Below, in pieces: positions 9,922 to 20,709 of a stretch of DNA of 64,000 bases. Made by a program: the position numbers and the translations under genes. The stretch's first letter is position 1; each line of letters opens with the position of its first letter. Below the pieces are notes generated by a model. It worked only from the letters and a program-made list of their open reading frames with translations, ran no database searches and was not told the DNA's origin. The stretch lies in contig NAVB01000156.1 of NCBI GenBank assembly GCA_002179805.1, forward strand, positions 30,366 through 94,365. Reading direction: 5' to 3'. Source of the stretch: Acanthamoeba lenticulata. Its lineage: Eukaryota; Discosea; Longamoebia; Acanthamoebidae.

Positions 9922-12900
9922 TTATTGGAGCGCGCTCTTCAAGGCCTTTGCCCCGCGTCGTCCTCGTCGTTGCTGTTGTTGCTCGGCTGCTGACGGAGAC
10001 GCAGTTGCCGTTGTTGTTGTGGTCGTTGTCGTCGGGGCTGCTCGCGCGTGGTCTTGGCCTGGGCTGAGGCCGCCGCTGCCGTTGCTGCTGCGTTGTCGTT
10101 GTTGCTGGTGCTGGCGCGCTCGCGCGGTCCAGCGGCGGAGGGCCGTGAGGAGGCCCTCGCGCGAGACCGGCTTGGAGAGGTAGTCGTCCATGCCGGCCGC
10201 GAGACACTTCTCCTTGTCCTCGACCATGGCCCCGGCCGTGAGGCCGATGATGGGCAAGCGCGTCGATGTCTGCAGGTCTTCGCCGTCGACGGCCTCCTCG
10301 TGCTCGAGCTCGAGCTCGCGGATGCGGCGCGTCGCCGTGAGGCCATCCATGACGGGCATCTGCACGTCCATGAGGATGACGTCGAAGTTGTGGCCGGCCT
10401 CCTGCACCCTGGCCACGGCTTCCGCGCCGTTGTTTGCAATCTTTTGGGAGGAAGCTCGTCAGTCCCTCGTGCGCGCTGATGACGACAAGAGGGGAAGAAA
10501 ATAGCCACCTGGAACTGGTAACCGCGCTGGGCCAGCAGCCGGCAGATGACCTTCTGGTTGACGATGTTGTCCTCCACCAAGAGAATATCTGGAGGTGAAG
10601 AAGTCTTTTACGTGAGTTCTGTGGAACGCGTCAAATCCAAAACACAAAACGCACGCACCGATTGGCTTGGAGGGCGTCACGTCGCTGGGCCCGTCGGTGG
10701 CTTCGCCGGTGCGCTGCTCTTCTTCCTCGGCCTCCTCCTGCGGGCGCGGGGGCTGCCCAAAGGCCAGCAGGACGTGAAAGGTCGTCCCCTGGCCGGGCGT
10801 GCTGCTGACCCATATCCGCCCGTGCATCATGCTCACGAGCTCGTAGCAGATCTTGAGGCCCATCCCGAGCCCGGCGTACTTCTTGGTGTGGGCTGGGTCC
10901 ACCTGGTAGAAGGCGTCGAAGATGTGGGGCAGCTTGTCCCGCGGAATCCCGATGCCCGTGTCGGCCACCTCGAACAGCACGTACTCGACAGTGCTGCTGT
11001 TGTCAACGTTGTTGGTGTTGGTGTCGATGTTCTTGTTGTTGTCCTCGGCCGCCGCGGGGACCTTTGGGGACGGGCTGCGCATCTCGAGCAGCAGTTCGGG
11101 CGTCGGCCGGCGCACGGTCATCGTGACGCGGCCCTCATCCGAGGGCGTGAACTTGAACGCGTTGCCGACGATGTTGTTGAGGACCTGTGCCAGGCGGTCC
11201 TTGTCGCCCACGACCACGTCGGGCAGGTCAGGCCCGAGGCGGCTCTCGAAACGGATGCGCCGCTGGGCGGCGGTGCGCGAGAACGAGCTCGACAGGAAGT
11301 CGAGGTAGTCGTGGAGCGAGAACCGGGCCGGGCAGATCTCGAGCTTGCCCTTCTCGATGCGCACCACGTCGAGCAGGTCGTTGACGAGCACCAGCATGTG
11401 GTCGGCCGACCGCCGTGCGATCAGCAGATTGTCGCGCTGGGCGGCGCTCAGCGGCGCCGCGTCGAGCAGCTCGAGCATGCCCAGGATGCCCTGCAGCGGC
11501 GTCCGTATCTCTGTGTGTGCCACGTCATGCCACGTCACGTCAGGCACATCACCACCTCTGCCGTCATCGTCGTCATTCTCATCTCACGAAGACGCGTCGT
11601 ACCGTGGGAAATGTTGGCGAGGAAGAGGGTCTTGGCCGTGCTGGCCTCCTCGGCCATGGCGCGAGCGAGCTCGAGGTGGGCCAGGGCCTGGCGCTCAAGC
11701 GAGATGTCCTCGACTATGCCCACCACGCGCGGCTCCTCGTCGGCCGTCGGCAGCTGCTGGCAGATCCGCCAGCCGCGGTCGCGCACCCACTTCTCGGCAC
11801 CGGTGACGGCGTGGATCACGCGGAACTCGCTCGTGTGCGCGTCGCGCTCGTAGTGCTCTTCGGCCAGCGTGGCAGCGCAGAGCTGCGGGCGGTCGTCTGG
11901 GTGGACGGCGTCGAGCCAGAGGGCCGGCTCGCGCAGGAGGCGCTCCGGGTCGAGGCCCCACATGTCGGCGACGCGCGGGCTCACGTAGTGGAAGGCCCCG
12001 AGGCCGGGCGAGGCCACGTAGACCACGGGAGCGATGTTGTCGGTCACCTGGCGAAAGAGCAGCTCGCTCTTCTTGAGCGCCACTTCGTGTTGGCGCCGCT
12101 CAAACTCGGCCGACGCGCGCGCGGCAAAGATGTCCATCACCGTCTCGGCCCGCTCGGCGTCGGCGATGGGCCGGCGGCTCATGAGCACCATCAGGCCGAT
12201 CACCTGGCCCGTCACGGAGAACAGCGGCTTCCCGACGTAGCCCTCCACGCCCAGCTCGGCCAGCAGGTGGTCGTCGGGGAACATTTGCTGCACGCACGAA
12301 CGCAGCGTGCACGCCGTCTGATGCACGACGTTCTCGCATGGCGTGCCCTCCAGCTTGTACTCTGCATGTCACCACGTAGAGTCATTCTCGGTCAGCGAGC
12401 TGTTTTTATTACATTTAAAAAAATTAATGGTTTAATATTCTGTTAAAAGAGCACGGCACAGCGGAATTGGCGAGCAGGGAGGTTCATCCTTTTTATGAAA
12501 ACTTGACAACGCACCGATGGGATACGAACCGATGTTGCTCGTTAACTGGCCGTCCATGCACGCGGCAATGGTACGGATCGAGTTGCGGCGACCCGGCCGG
12601 TATTCGCCCACAATGGCGTGGTCGAGGCCAGATGCGACGACCAGGTGCTTGACCAGTTGCTGGAAGAAGTCGTCGGCCGAGGTGGCGGTGAAGCCCAGCG
12701 CCACTTCCTTCAGCAGCTCGCGGCTCTGCTTCTCGTCCGTGACGTCGCGGCCGACGGCCCACTTGCTCCTGCAAAAGGTCGTGGTCCATTTAGCCAAAGA
12801 AGAAGAAGTGGCAAACAATAGGAAGAAGCAGAAGATCTGGGCTGTTTGACTACGCACCAGGGAGCCAAGGCGGTGAAGACGTGGCAAGAGGTCCAGGAGA

Positions 12901-13384
12901 ACGTGCGGCGGCTGCCATCCTTGCAGGCCACACGCCACTCCCAGTCGTGGAAGAGGGGTGCGCGGCAACGTTCCGCCCACTCGTTCGCGACTTGATGGCG
13001 ATACTGTGGGTCCGGAAAGAGGCGCCCAGCATCCTCTCGCACCTCCTCCCGCGTCCAACCGGTCAGCCGACGGCAGGTCTCGTTCCATACCTCCACTTGG
13101 CCGTTCTTGTCGAGCGCGATAAAGAGGCCAGGCAGATGCTCGGCCAGATGTGTCAACAATGCCTGGCGAACGCAACATGGGCGCGGGCACGGAGACGTCG
13201 CGCCACCACCAGCGATAGAGAAGCGCCTCGCCCTCTTGCTTCTGGCAATTGAGGCCAAGGGAACCAAGCTTGACCTTCGTCTCTTCCGGCCTGGTGGTGG
13301 TGGTGGTGTTGGCACACCATGAGGGCTGCGCCTGTGGTGTTGTGCCGACTGGGCTGGGTTCTCCCTCCCGCCCTCGACCTCCAT
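9922..13384 (-). CDS. Soluble hybrid histidine kinase (PAS-GAF-PAS-HisKA-HATPase-REC)
   Basis: Read from 13384 down: a basic, proline-rich N-terminus; a PAS domain ([19 protein letters not shown], then a PAC segment); a GAF domain split by an intron ([20 protein letters not shown], later [19 protein letters not shown]); and a second PAS/PAC ([27 protein letters not shown]). The HisKA H-box reads [12 protein letters not shown] after splicing; an intron of about 90 nt falls between the phosphorylated His and the following Glu. HATPase motifs are [12 protein letters not shown] (N-box), [10 protein letters not shown] (G1) and [10 protein letters not shown] (G2). The receiver begins [11 protein letters not shown], with phospho-acceptor [11 protein letters not shown] and conserved Lys in YLSKPV. 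A Gln/Thr-rich tail precedes the stop at 9922. No membrane segment is visible, so this is a cytosolic sensor; PAS and GAF imply a small-molecule, redox or light input. Output in such eukaryotes usually passes through an HPt protein. The gene is divergent from CNOT9. Confidence 0.9.
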
Positions 13385-13787
13385 GAAGAGCGCGTAAGGC
13401 CGGTGGAGCTTGAACTTTGGCGCTGGTGTTTTGAAGAATGATGAACAGCAGACGGAGCACCTCGACTACCGGGGCAGCGGATCACTGCGGGAGGCATGAA
13501 GACGTTTAGATACCCGGCTGGCCTCTGACGTGCCAGGTTTGAGTACCCATGAAATTTGCAGGCGCATAAATTTACCGGCTCATCATCGTAAGCTATTGTT
13601 GTGGCAGGTACCGGTGGCGCAGCGTCGCGGAAGCACTTGTCGAGCAACTCTCTTCGTTTTACGTCAGTGTAATTTCTGGGTCCGCAGAAAAAATAGCCAG
13701 AGCTGTTGGGAAGGAAATGATGGTGAAAAACGTGACCGAAAAATACTGGCCGCGGTTGATTGATTGAGAAGAGCAGATAACGAACTC
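13385..13787. other. Divergent promoter region, histidine kinase / CNOT9
   Basis: These 403 bases lie between two divergent starts. They contain a GGTACCGGT motif near 13606, a TTACGTCA CRE-like sequence near 13658 and an A-rich block at 13685-13745 close to the CNOT9 start. No further coding signal was recognised. Confidence 0.5.
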
Positions 13788-15113
13788 ATGGCGACGAAGA
13801 AGGAGAGGGCTGAGGGCCCCGCAGTGGCGCAGCCAGCGACAGGGGGTGGAGTGGCGACGGCGGATAAGGAACGAATCTACCAACTGGTCCTCGAATTAAC
13901 GAACACGGAGACAAGGGAAAGTGCGCTGCTCGAGCTGAGCAAGAAGCGAGAGGCCGTGCCCGAGTTGGCACCTATTCTCTGGCATTCCTTTGGCACGATC
14001 GCTTGCTTGCTGCAAGAAATCGTTGCTATTTATCCGCTGCTCTCGCCGCCCAAGTTGAAGGCTCACGCCAGCAACCGCGTATGCAACGCGTTGGCCCTGC
14101 TCCAGTGCGTAGCTTCGCATCCAGAAACCCGGACGCTCTTTCTCAATGGTAAGTGCCTCTAGCGTGTTAGAGATCATAATCGTTACAACGATCTAATTCT
14201 CTTTTGGCAGCTCGCATTCCCCTCTTCCTCTATCCCTTCCTGAACACTGTGAGCAAAACACGACCCTTCGAGTACCTCAGGCTCACTTCTCTGGGCGTCA
14301 TCGGTGCTCTGGTCAAGGTAAACCTGGCCTACTTCAAAAGATGCCTGTCATCATCACGATCCCAGCTCACACTCGTGCCGGCAGATGGACGATCCAGAAG
14401 TCATTAATTTCTTGCTCTCGACTGAAATCATCCCGCTGTGCCTACGCATCATGGAAACTGGCAGCGAGCTGTCCAAGACGGTGGCCACGTTCATTATACA
14501 GAAGATCTTGCTGGACGAGATGGGCCTCAACTATATTTGTGCTACGTTTGAGCGGTTCTCTGCGGTACGCCCCCTTCGCTCGCTGCTCCGCGCTGAACGA
14601 GTGATGGCACCACCAAGACCATCTTGACCTTCTTTGGCCGCTGGTACCACAGGTGAGCACAGTGCTGACGAACATGGTGGCCGCCCTGGCCGAGACGCCC
14701 TCCCAGCGACTCTTGAAGCACATCATCCGGTGTTACTTGCGGTTGGCCGACAACCCTAGGTACCATCGCCATCTAGCTATCACCAGCACGCACGAATTCA
14801 ACTTGAAGGCCACTCACACCACAACAACAACAACAAAACAGGGCCAGGGAAGCCCTTCGCACACATCTGCCTGAAGCGCTGCAGGACGGAACGTTTGCCA
14901 ATATTTTGAAGGAGGACCACACGACCACGCGCTGGCTTGGTCAGCTGCTCATCAGCCTCAGAGAGGCGACGCACGCTGCGGGTAAAGCTTCGCTTTTCTC
15001 GCCCGCCTTCCTGCACAGACACCTCAAGTGCTCACATATCTTCGTGTGCCAATGTATCTCTCCCTCTTCCTCCACCTGCAGGTCAACCAGGCGCCGGTAC
15101 TGTGTTGGGCTGA
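13788..15113 (+). CDS. CNOT9: CNOT9 / RQCD1 / Caf40 subunit of the CCR4-NOT complex
   Basis: The protein is strikingly conserved: exon 1 carries [20 protein letters not shown] and [14 protein letters not shown]; exon 2 [20 protein letters not shown] and [14 protein letters not shown]; exon 3 [20 protein letters not shown] and [19 protein letters not shown]; exon 4 [18 protein letters not shown]; and exon 5 [13 protein letters not shown] with [12 protein letters not shown]9 is an all-helical, armadillo-type subunit that docks on NOT1 and binds GW182-type and other peptides in mRNA deadenylation and decay, in the cytoplasm and P-bodies. The last intron (donor GTAAAG, acceptor CTGCAG) gives a short tail [10 protein letters not shown] and a stop at 15111-15113. 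I estimate about 280 residues, normal for the family (human about 299). The start at 13788 is the first Met before the Ala/Gly-rich lead, and the N-terminal lead is variable in all homologues. Confidence 0.95.
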
Positions 15114-15431
15114 TGCGATGGTCACGATAATGAATGACGAAAGCCAGGTCAAGGGAGGGCTCCCTCCCTTTCTTCTGTAGTTTGTGGATGCCTTGTTTCA
15201 AATAGAATACACATTATCAAGCACTGGCCTTTTTAGTGTCGGCCATCACCATCATCAGCACCATCACCGGCACTGGAGAGCCGTTGACCAGCGCCTGAAA
15301 CCGAGCGGTGGAGAGCCGTTACACGCGTGTTGCACAGATTTGTTTGTTTCAAGTTTTTTTGAAGAAGAAGAAGAAGAGTTCGGCAACGTGGCGGATGAAT
15401 TGAAAGCTTGTTGGTGAGGGGGAGCTGCTAA
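15114..15431. other. Intergenic region between CNOT9 and the PIPK-like gene
   Basis: A region of 318 bases between tandem genes. It shows a (CAYCAT)-rich patch near 15245-15275, two copies of TGGAGAGCCGTT at about 15275 and 15310, and a GAA-rich patch at 15360-15378. No gene was recognised. Confidence 0.5.
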
Positions 15432-18400
15432 ATGGAGGACGAGAGGTCCCCTTCTGTGCTGATCTTGCCGCAACACGACGACAACAGCGCGGTGACGGGG
15501 GAAGCGTCCTCTGCTTTGGCTGAGGCGGGAGTATTGGGCAGCCCTCGCCTTGTGGGCCAGGACTGGGGCCAGGATGGAGACCGCGCAGCAGAAGATCTCG
15601 AGGCCGAGAAGAAGCGTTACCTCGTCCAGAAGCAAAAGCGAGCATTGAGCCAGAAACGAATTCGAGACCTCGACGATTCCCTACGCCGCAACCCCCTCGA
15701 TTCATCATCATCTTCGAGGAGCGAGAGTGAAGTGGGCCCACCCTGCGAGGGAAGAGATGAAACCCAGCAGCGATTACGGCACAATGGGGAAGCTGAAACG
15801 ACAGAACAACCAACTGCGCCCCCTCGGCCTTTCAAGGTGGTGAGTGAGGACGAAGCCTTCTTCAGCAGCCATGACCCTCGAGCACAGGAGGAAGAGAGAG
15901 AAGAGTGGGAGAAGTCGTTGATCATACGCCCAGGCACCGACGCCAAGCCAGCCGCGCAGCAGGAACTATCACCCGTCTCCTCCCTGGAGATTGATGTACA
16001 GGAAGATGAAGAAGACGCTGCGGAGACCGTTCGCCAACAAGCAGGAGGAGAAGCGCAGAACGAAAGGCCAAGTCAAGTGGAGGAAGCCTCCTCTGCTGCG
16101 CCCTTATCGTCAACGGACGACAATGACTGGGCTAAGAACGCTGCTGCCAATGACGAGGAAGAGGCCACCACGACGCCTTCAGCTGCCGAGGCCGCCAGCG
16201 GCGCGGAGAAGGCGCCCGGGCCCGGTCCAAAGGGCGGCATCCTGTCGCAGCTCAAGAACCTGATGGGCAACCTGGGCTCCAAGGTGTCGCGCGACGGCAC
16301 TGGCGGTGCTGGTGGTGGCGTACGCAATGGCAGCAGCGAAGACGCCAATGATAACGACGACGACTATGACTACGACGAGCGCATGGACGTGTGGGACGAG
16401 CTGCGCATACGCACCTTTCGCAACACCCTCATCAACAAGCACATGTCCCACCTCGACCTCAACAGCAAGCAGGTGCGTCCATGGACTTATCACCACCACC
16501 TCATTCATCACCACAGCGCATGTGGCTGACATTATTGCGCTTTTGTGCATGCCATCGATCAGATTGCGCTGGTCAAAGCCCCGGCCGAGAGCTGGGAGGC
16601 GGTGTTTGATGAGGACGAGGCCGAGGATAGCAACGGCAACGATGAAGATGATGAAGATGAGCTCGCCGCCGACAGCGGCGGCGAGAGCGAGTCGAGCGCC
16701 GTCTCACGGCGGAGTCCGTACTCCCGATGGGCGTTTCAGGACGAGACGCTCCTGTCCATGATCCTCGTCATCCGCGCCTCTGTACGCCTCTTCTCCTCAA
16801 ACCTTTCCCCACGCTTGCTGACGGTGCTGTGGCCTCTGCCTCGCAGGTCAACGCCACGCTCAAGCAGCGAAGCCAGCAGCAGCAGACCGGGGCCGAGCCA
16901 GGCCTGACCGATTTCAAGGCCCGCCGTGCATGCACGCTGACCGTGTACGCGCCCTTGTCGTGTATGTGTCTGTGACGACGTGCTTGCTCTCTTGCCGGGA
17001 CGGCTGATGTGTTTGCGCGACGCTCGGCTCCACAACAAATAACAACAACACCAGGGGCGGCCTCGGGACCAAGATCATCATGAAGGACTACGCGCCGCTG
17101 GTCTTTGACCGCCTCCGCCTTTTGTCGTCGGTCAACGCCGACGAATACGTGGTTCGTCCCCGCCTCACTCCGCCCCGCCTTGCCCAGCGCCTGACGCGTC
17201 GGGCCGGCGACAGAAAGCGTGGAGCGACAGCCGAATCGGGAAGCAGCAAGAGGACGAACAACAACAGCAGCAACCGGCGGTGGACGACGCGGTTGTGTTC
17301 TACTCGCACGATCGACGATTCGTCCTGCGTCGGATAGCGCGGGACCAGGCCAAGGTCCTCCTCGGCTTCCTCCCGGCCTACTACCTGGTCCGTTCCCCTT
17401 CCCCCCATTTGGAGCCACCACTGGTCGCAATGACGACGACGACAATGATGATGACGACAACCCTCACCATCATCAATGTGTTGTACACAGTACATCAAAG
17501 CCAACCCGTCGTCGTTGATCGAGCGGTTCTATGGGCTGCACCAGATCGGGACCAAGGGCAAGAAGACCTACTTTGTCGTGGCGGGCAACATGTTTGGTCG
17601 CCGCAGCGCGCGCCAGCTCCTGGCCTCCTCCTTTGTCATTCGCGTGCGCCTTCCCCCGTTTCGCTTTCACTTTCGCTTTCGTTCTTTGGCTGGCTAGGTA
17701 GTGGTCGCTGACTGTCCCAGAATCGCTGCAGGAGCCGCAAACGGAGGAGCGGCTGCAGCAAAAGAAAGAGCAGCAGCGGAGCAAGGCTCGTGGCCGGGCG
17801 GCGAGCGACACCTCGCTCACGTCCTCCCCCACCTCCACCCGCCTGCGCGGCAACGCGTCCGCCATGATGATCCCCACCGCCTCCCCGCCCGCCGCCACCG
17901 CCACCACTTCCGCTGCGGCCATCACCGTCACCACGTCGCCGCCGCCGTCACCCGCGGCGGACCTACAGTCGCGCCACTCAGACTCGTCGATCCCGCCTCC
18001 CTCCTCGCCCGGGTCGTTGTCGGCGTCCCCGCTGGCCACGCCGCACAGCTCGCCCCCTCCGGCGTCGTCGTCGCCATCGGCCTCGCCCACGCTCCCGGCC
18101 TCGCCGCTGGCCTCGTCGCGCCCGATCATCTTGCAGTCGCCGCGCAGCGGCTCGTCCTCGCCCCCGGCCTCCTCGCCCACCGGTTCGCCGCCCTCCTCCC
18201 CCAGCCTCCCCGCCCGCCGACGGTACGCGTCCCTGTCCTCTCGACTCCCTTCTTCCTCCCTCCCTTCTGGGCTCGCTGGCCGCTCACCGCGACAGCGACG
18301 CATGCAGGCGCACGCTGCTGGGCTGGCGGGCCTCGCGGGGCTTGGACGCCCCGGCGGCTTCCGCCGCCGCCGATGCGGGGCCGGCCACTGCCGAGAGTCC

Positions 18401-19816
18401 ACCGCTGGCGTCGACATTGTCGTCGGCGTCGACGTCCTTGGCGCACATGGCCCACGACCAGCGCAACGCGTTCCTCAAGCAGCTCGACGACGACACCAAG
18501 GTGGGTCGCGTGCGTGATGCGAGCGCGCCGGTCGGTCGTGCTGACGGGCTGTGGTGTTTGTGCGGCGCTGTGCAGTGGCTGGCGCAGGTGGGCCTCGTCA
18601 ACTACAACCTCGTGGTGGGCGTGGCCGCGGCCGAGGAAGAAAAGGAGGAAGAAGAGGAAAGGCAAGAGGCCGCCGCGGCCGACACAGAGCAGGACGAAAA
18701 TAAGAAGAAGGAGGGCCAAGAGGGGGAGCAGAAAGGAATGGAGAAAGAGGAGAAGAAGGAGGCCAAGATCGTCTACTTTGTGGAGCTGCCGAGTCGCGAG
18801 GCCAAGAAGCTCGGGAAGCCCTTCCACGAGCCCGTCCCGCCCGACTTTGTGCCCACCTCCCCCGTCCTCAAGGTCTGCCACCCCGCGCCTTGGACGCCCA
18901 ACAACTCTCTGACGACAAACACACATGAACACAACAGCTGCGGCATCGGGCGCACACGTTCAACCCGGACGAGGTCAGGAAGCCGTCTGGCGAGCAGCAG
19001 CAGCAGCAGCAGCGGCAGCAGCAAGAGCAACAACAACAACAACCACAGGACCGAGGTGCGCTGCCGCCCAAGGCCGTCTCGGACTCGGCGCTGCAGCTCC
19101 TCAACGCGCGGATCGGCCGAGCCACGGTCGCGCCCTACCACGCGGGCGTCTGGGCCCCGGTCGTCCCGCCACCATCACCGCCATCATCTCCACAGCAGCA
19201 GCAGCAGCAGCAGCCGACAAGCGGCGACGACGACATTGGTGAGCGTGCCGTCGACGGCGGCGGCGACAATGACGACGATGACGAGTCGGGCTTCTTCCAG
19301 CACTTGCGGCAGGGCGCCCGGAAGATGAGCCGTGGCTCGCTCTCTGCCCCCGCGCCTACACGGCCCCACGCGCCTGCTGCGGAGAATTCTGGTGGCGCCG
19401 TCGACGGCCAAGGAGGAGGAGGAGCAGAAGGAGGAGAGCAAAAGGAGAAGGAGAAGGCTAAGGACGTGGGTCAACAGGACCAGAACAACGGAGGAGTCGA
19501 CCAACTTCATCGTCCTCATCATCAGCACCATCAACCTGATCCGCCGCAACAGGACAAACAGCCGGCGTGGGTGCGCTTGCATCTGGGCCTGACGGACATC
19601 CTCCACAAGGCGGCCCCGCGCAACGCCATCCGCAAAGTGATGGTACGCGCGCTCGTTCTCCACCTTCATCATCTCCCTTAATAATGATGGTGGTGGCCAC
19701 AACAGGGGGCGGGCGGTGGTCTGACGGCGACGCAGTACGCCAACAGCCTGTGCGAGACCATCGCGGGCAGGATCCTCCCCGTGGGCGCCCCGGAAGGACC
19801 CGCGCCCCCCACGTGA
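15432..19816 (+). CDS. PIP-kinase-fold protein with degenerate active site (probable pseudokinase)
   Basis: About 390 acidic, low-complexity residues come first. The phosphatidylinositol-phosphate kinase fold is then clear in several exons: IIMKDYAPLVFDRLR (17075-17120), AWSDSRIGK (17215-17245), VVFYSHDRRFVLRRI (17284-17330), SLIERFYGLHQIGTKGKKTY (17515-17575), WLAQVGLVNYNLVVGV (18575-18630), VRLHLGLTDIL (19570-19605) and TATQYANSLCETIAG near the stop at 19816. Several usual catalytic elements are changed. The glycine loop GKSGS is replaced by GKQQE followed by polyGln. The ATP-binding Lys of F-I-I-K-T-I is Arg. No DLKGS motif is found where it should follow NMF; a Ser/Pro-rich insertion of about 200 residues lies there. 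The Asp of MDYSLL is Asn. The metal-binding Asp equivalent (LTD) is kept. The protein may therefore bind lipid or act as a scaffold instead of making PI(4,5)P2. PolyGln tracts lie near 19000-19050 and 19190-19215. Confidence 0.8.
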
Positions 19817-20120
19817 TGCGCCCTCGCCGAGCGAAGAAAGTCGTCTTGGCGAGCGAGAGGGTGTCGTTGATGTACATGCAAGGAAGTAAATAACAAAAAG
19901 CCAAAGAAGACAAGACTTTGTCCACGCGTGAGGCAGACAACTCGAGTTGTCTTCTTCGCTGCAAAAGTTGACCTCCCGCAAACTTGCTGTATGTACAAAA
20001 GGCCCCATCCACTACGCGACGAAGAGAAGTGAGGTGGTGGTTCAGAATGAGAGGGGCAATCATGAAGAGGGCGTACGCACACGCAAAGAATGCAAAATCG
20101 GTGTTGAATTTGGGCTCTCA
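19817..20120. other. Convergent 3' intergenic region
   Basis: A 304-base gap between converging genes. It contains the 18-base perfect palindrome described separately (19935-19952) and A-rich sequence at 19885-19910 that may carry polyadenylation signals. No gene was seen. Confidence 0.5.
19935..19952. repeat. Perfect 18-nt palindrome between convergent genes
   Basis: AGACAACTCGAGTTGTCT reads identically on both strands and has no spacer. It lies 119 bp past the PIPK-like stop and 168 bp past the stop of the converging membrane-protein gene. It could be a dimeric transcription-factor site or chance. Confidence 0.8.
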
Positions 20121-20543
20121 TCACACATTATAGTTGTAGGCGCGATTTGCGCCAGGTGGGGCGTAGGGCGTGGCCTGGCTGTCGTAACCACCCTGGTAGG
20201 GGGCGGCTGCTTGCGGGGTGTACGGGCTCTGTTGGTAGGCGGGGCTCTGTTGGTACGCAGGCGGATAGCCTGAAGCCTGATACGGCTCCTCGTGCGTCCC
20301 ATAACTACCTCCGTAGCCGGCGTCGTGTGAGGGTGAGGAAGCTGAGGGCAAATCGGTATACGCTTGTTGCCTTCGTTTGTAGAAATGGAAACCGAGCGCA
20401 ACAAGAATGCAAAGTACGCCCAAGCCGAGCACATAGAAGAAGATGCCCGTTCCGTGCAGGAGCCAAATGGCAAGGACGATAACTATAATACCAATAATCG
20501 TTCCTGAGTGGTGCCCATGTCGCATCCATAAGCTAGAGCTCAT
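20121..20543 (-). CDS. Small two-helix membrane protein with Pro/Tyr/Gln-rich PPxY tail
   Basis: A single uninterrupted frame of 140 residues runs from MSSSLWMRHG to the stop at 20121. It holds two adjacent hydrophobic stretches (IIGIIVIVLAIWLLHG and FYVLGLGVLCILVALGFHF), then a basic stop KRRQQ, then a tail rich in Tyr, Pro, Gln and Gly. The tail contains GYPPAYQQSPAYQQ; PPAY matches the PPxY motif bound by WW domains, such as those of NEDD4-family ubiquitin ligases. The likely topology is a hairpin with the tail in the cytosol. Absence of introns is notable here. I recognise no named family; small PPxY membrane proteins often act as adaptors for endosomal ubiquitination. Confidence 0.75.
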   Translation of the reverse strand: MSSSLWMRHGHHSGTIIGIIVIVLAIWLLHGTGIFFYVLGLGVLCILVALGFHFYKRRQQAYTDLPSASSPSHDAGYGGSYGTHEEPYQASGYPPAYQQSPAYQQSPYTPQAAAPYQGGYDSQATPYAPPGANRAYNYNV

Positions 20544-20709
20544 TTTTCTATTCTTCTCGTCCTCCTACGCTCTCTGTTGGCAGTGGCTTTCTCTTTGCGC
20601 TCCTCGACCGTTGGGAGGCGCAACAACAGGAGCTCTTGGGGATGTCGCTTCGCGCCAGACAGAAGCGTTCCCGGATTGTGGTGTGTGTCTGGAAAAATCC
20701 CGGCAGGCC

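Noticed and set aside
10546..11853. 435-codon plus-strand open frame
   Set aside because: It is antisense to the histidine-kinase HisKA/HATPase exons, whose motifs are unmistakable. GC-rich codons keep the opposite frame open.
12432..13460. Alternative start of the histidine kinase at 13460 in another frame
   Set aside because: That frame does not read the PAS motif. The frame from 13384 leads directly into [19 protein letters not shown].
17473..18417. 314-codon minus-strand open frame rich in Gly/Glu/Asp
   Set aside because: It mirrors the Ser/Pro-rich insertion of the PIPK-like gene and has no family match.
17701..18912. 403-codon plus-strand open frame rich in Ala/Arg/His
   Set aside because: It is a shifted frame of the PIPK-like exons; the frame giving EPQTEERLQQKKEQQRS joins properly at the splice acceptor at 17731.
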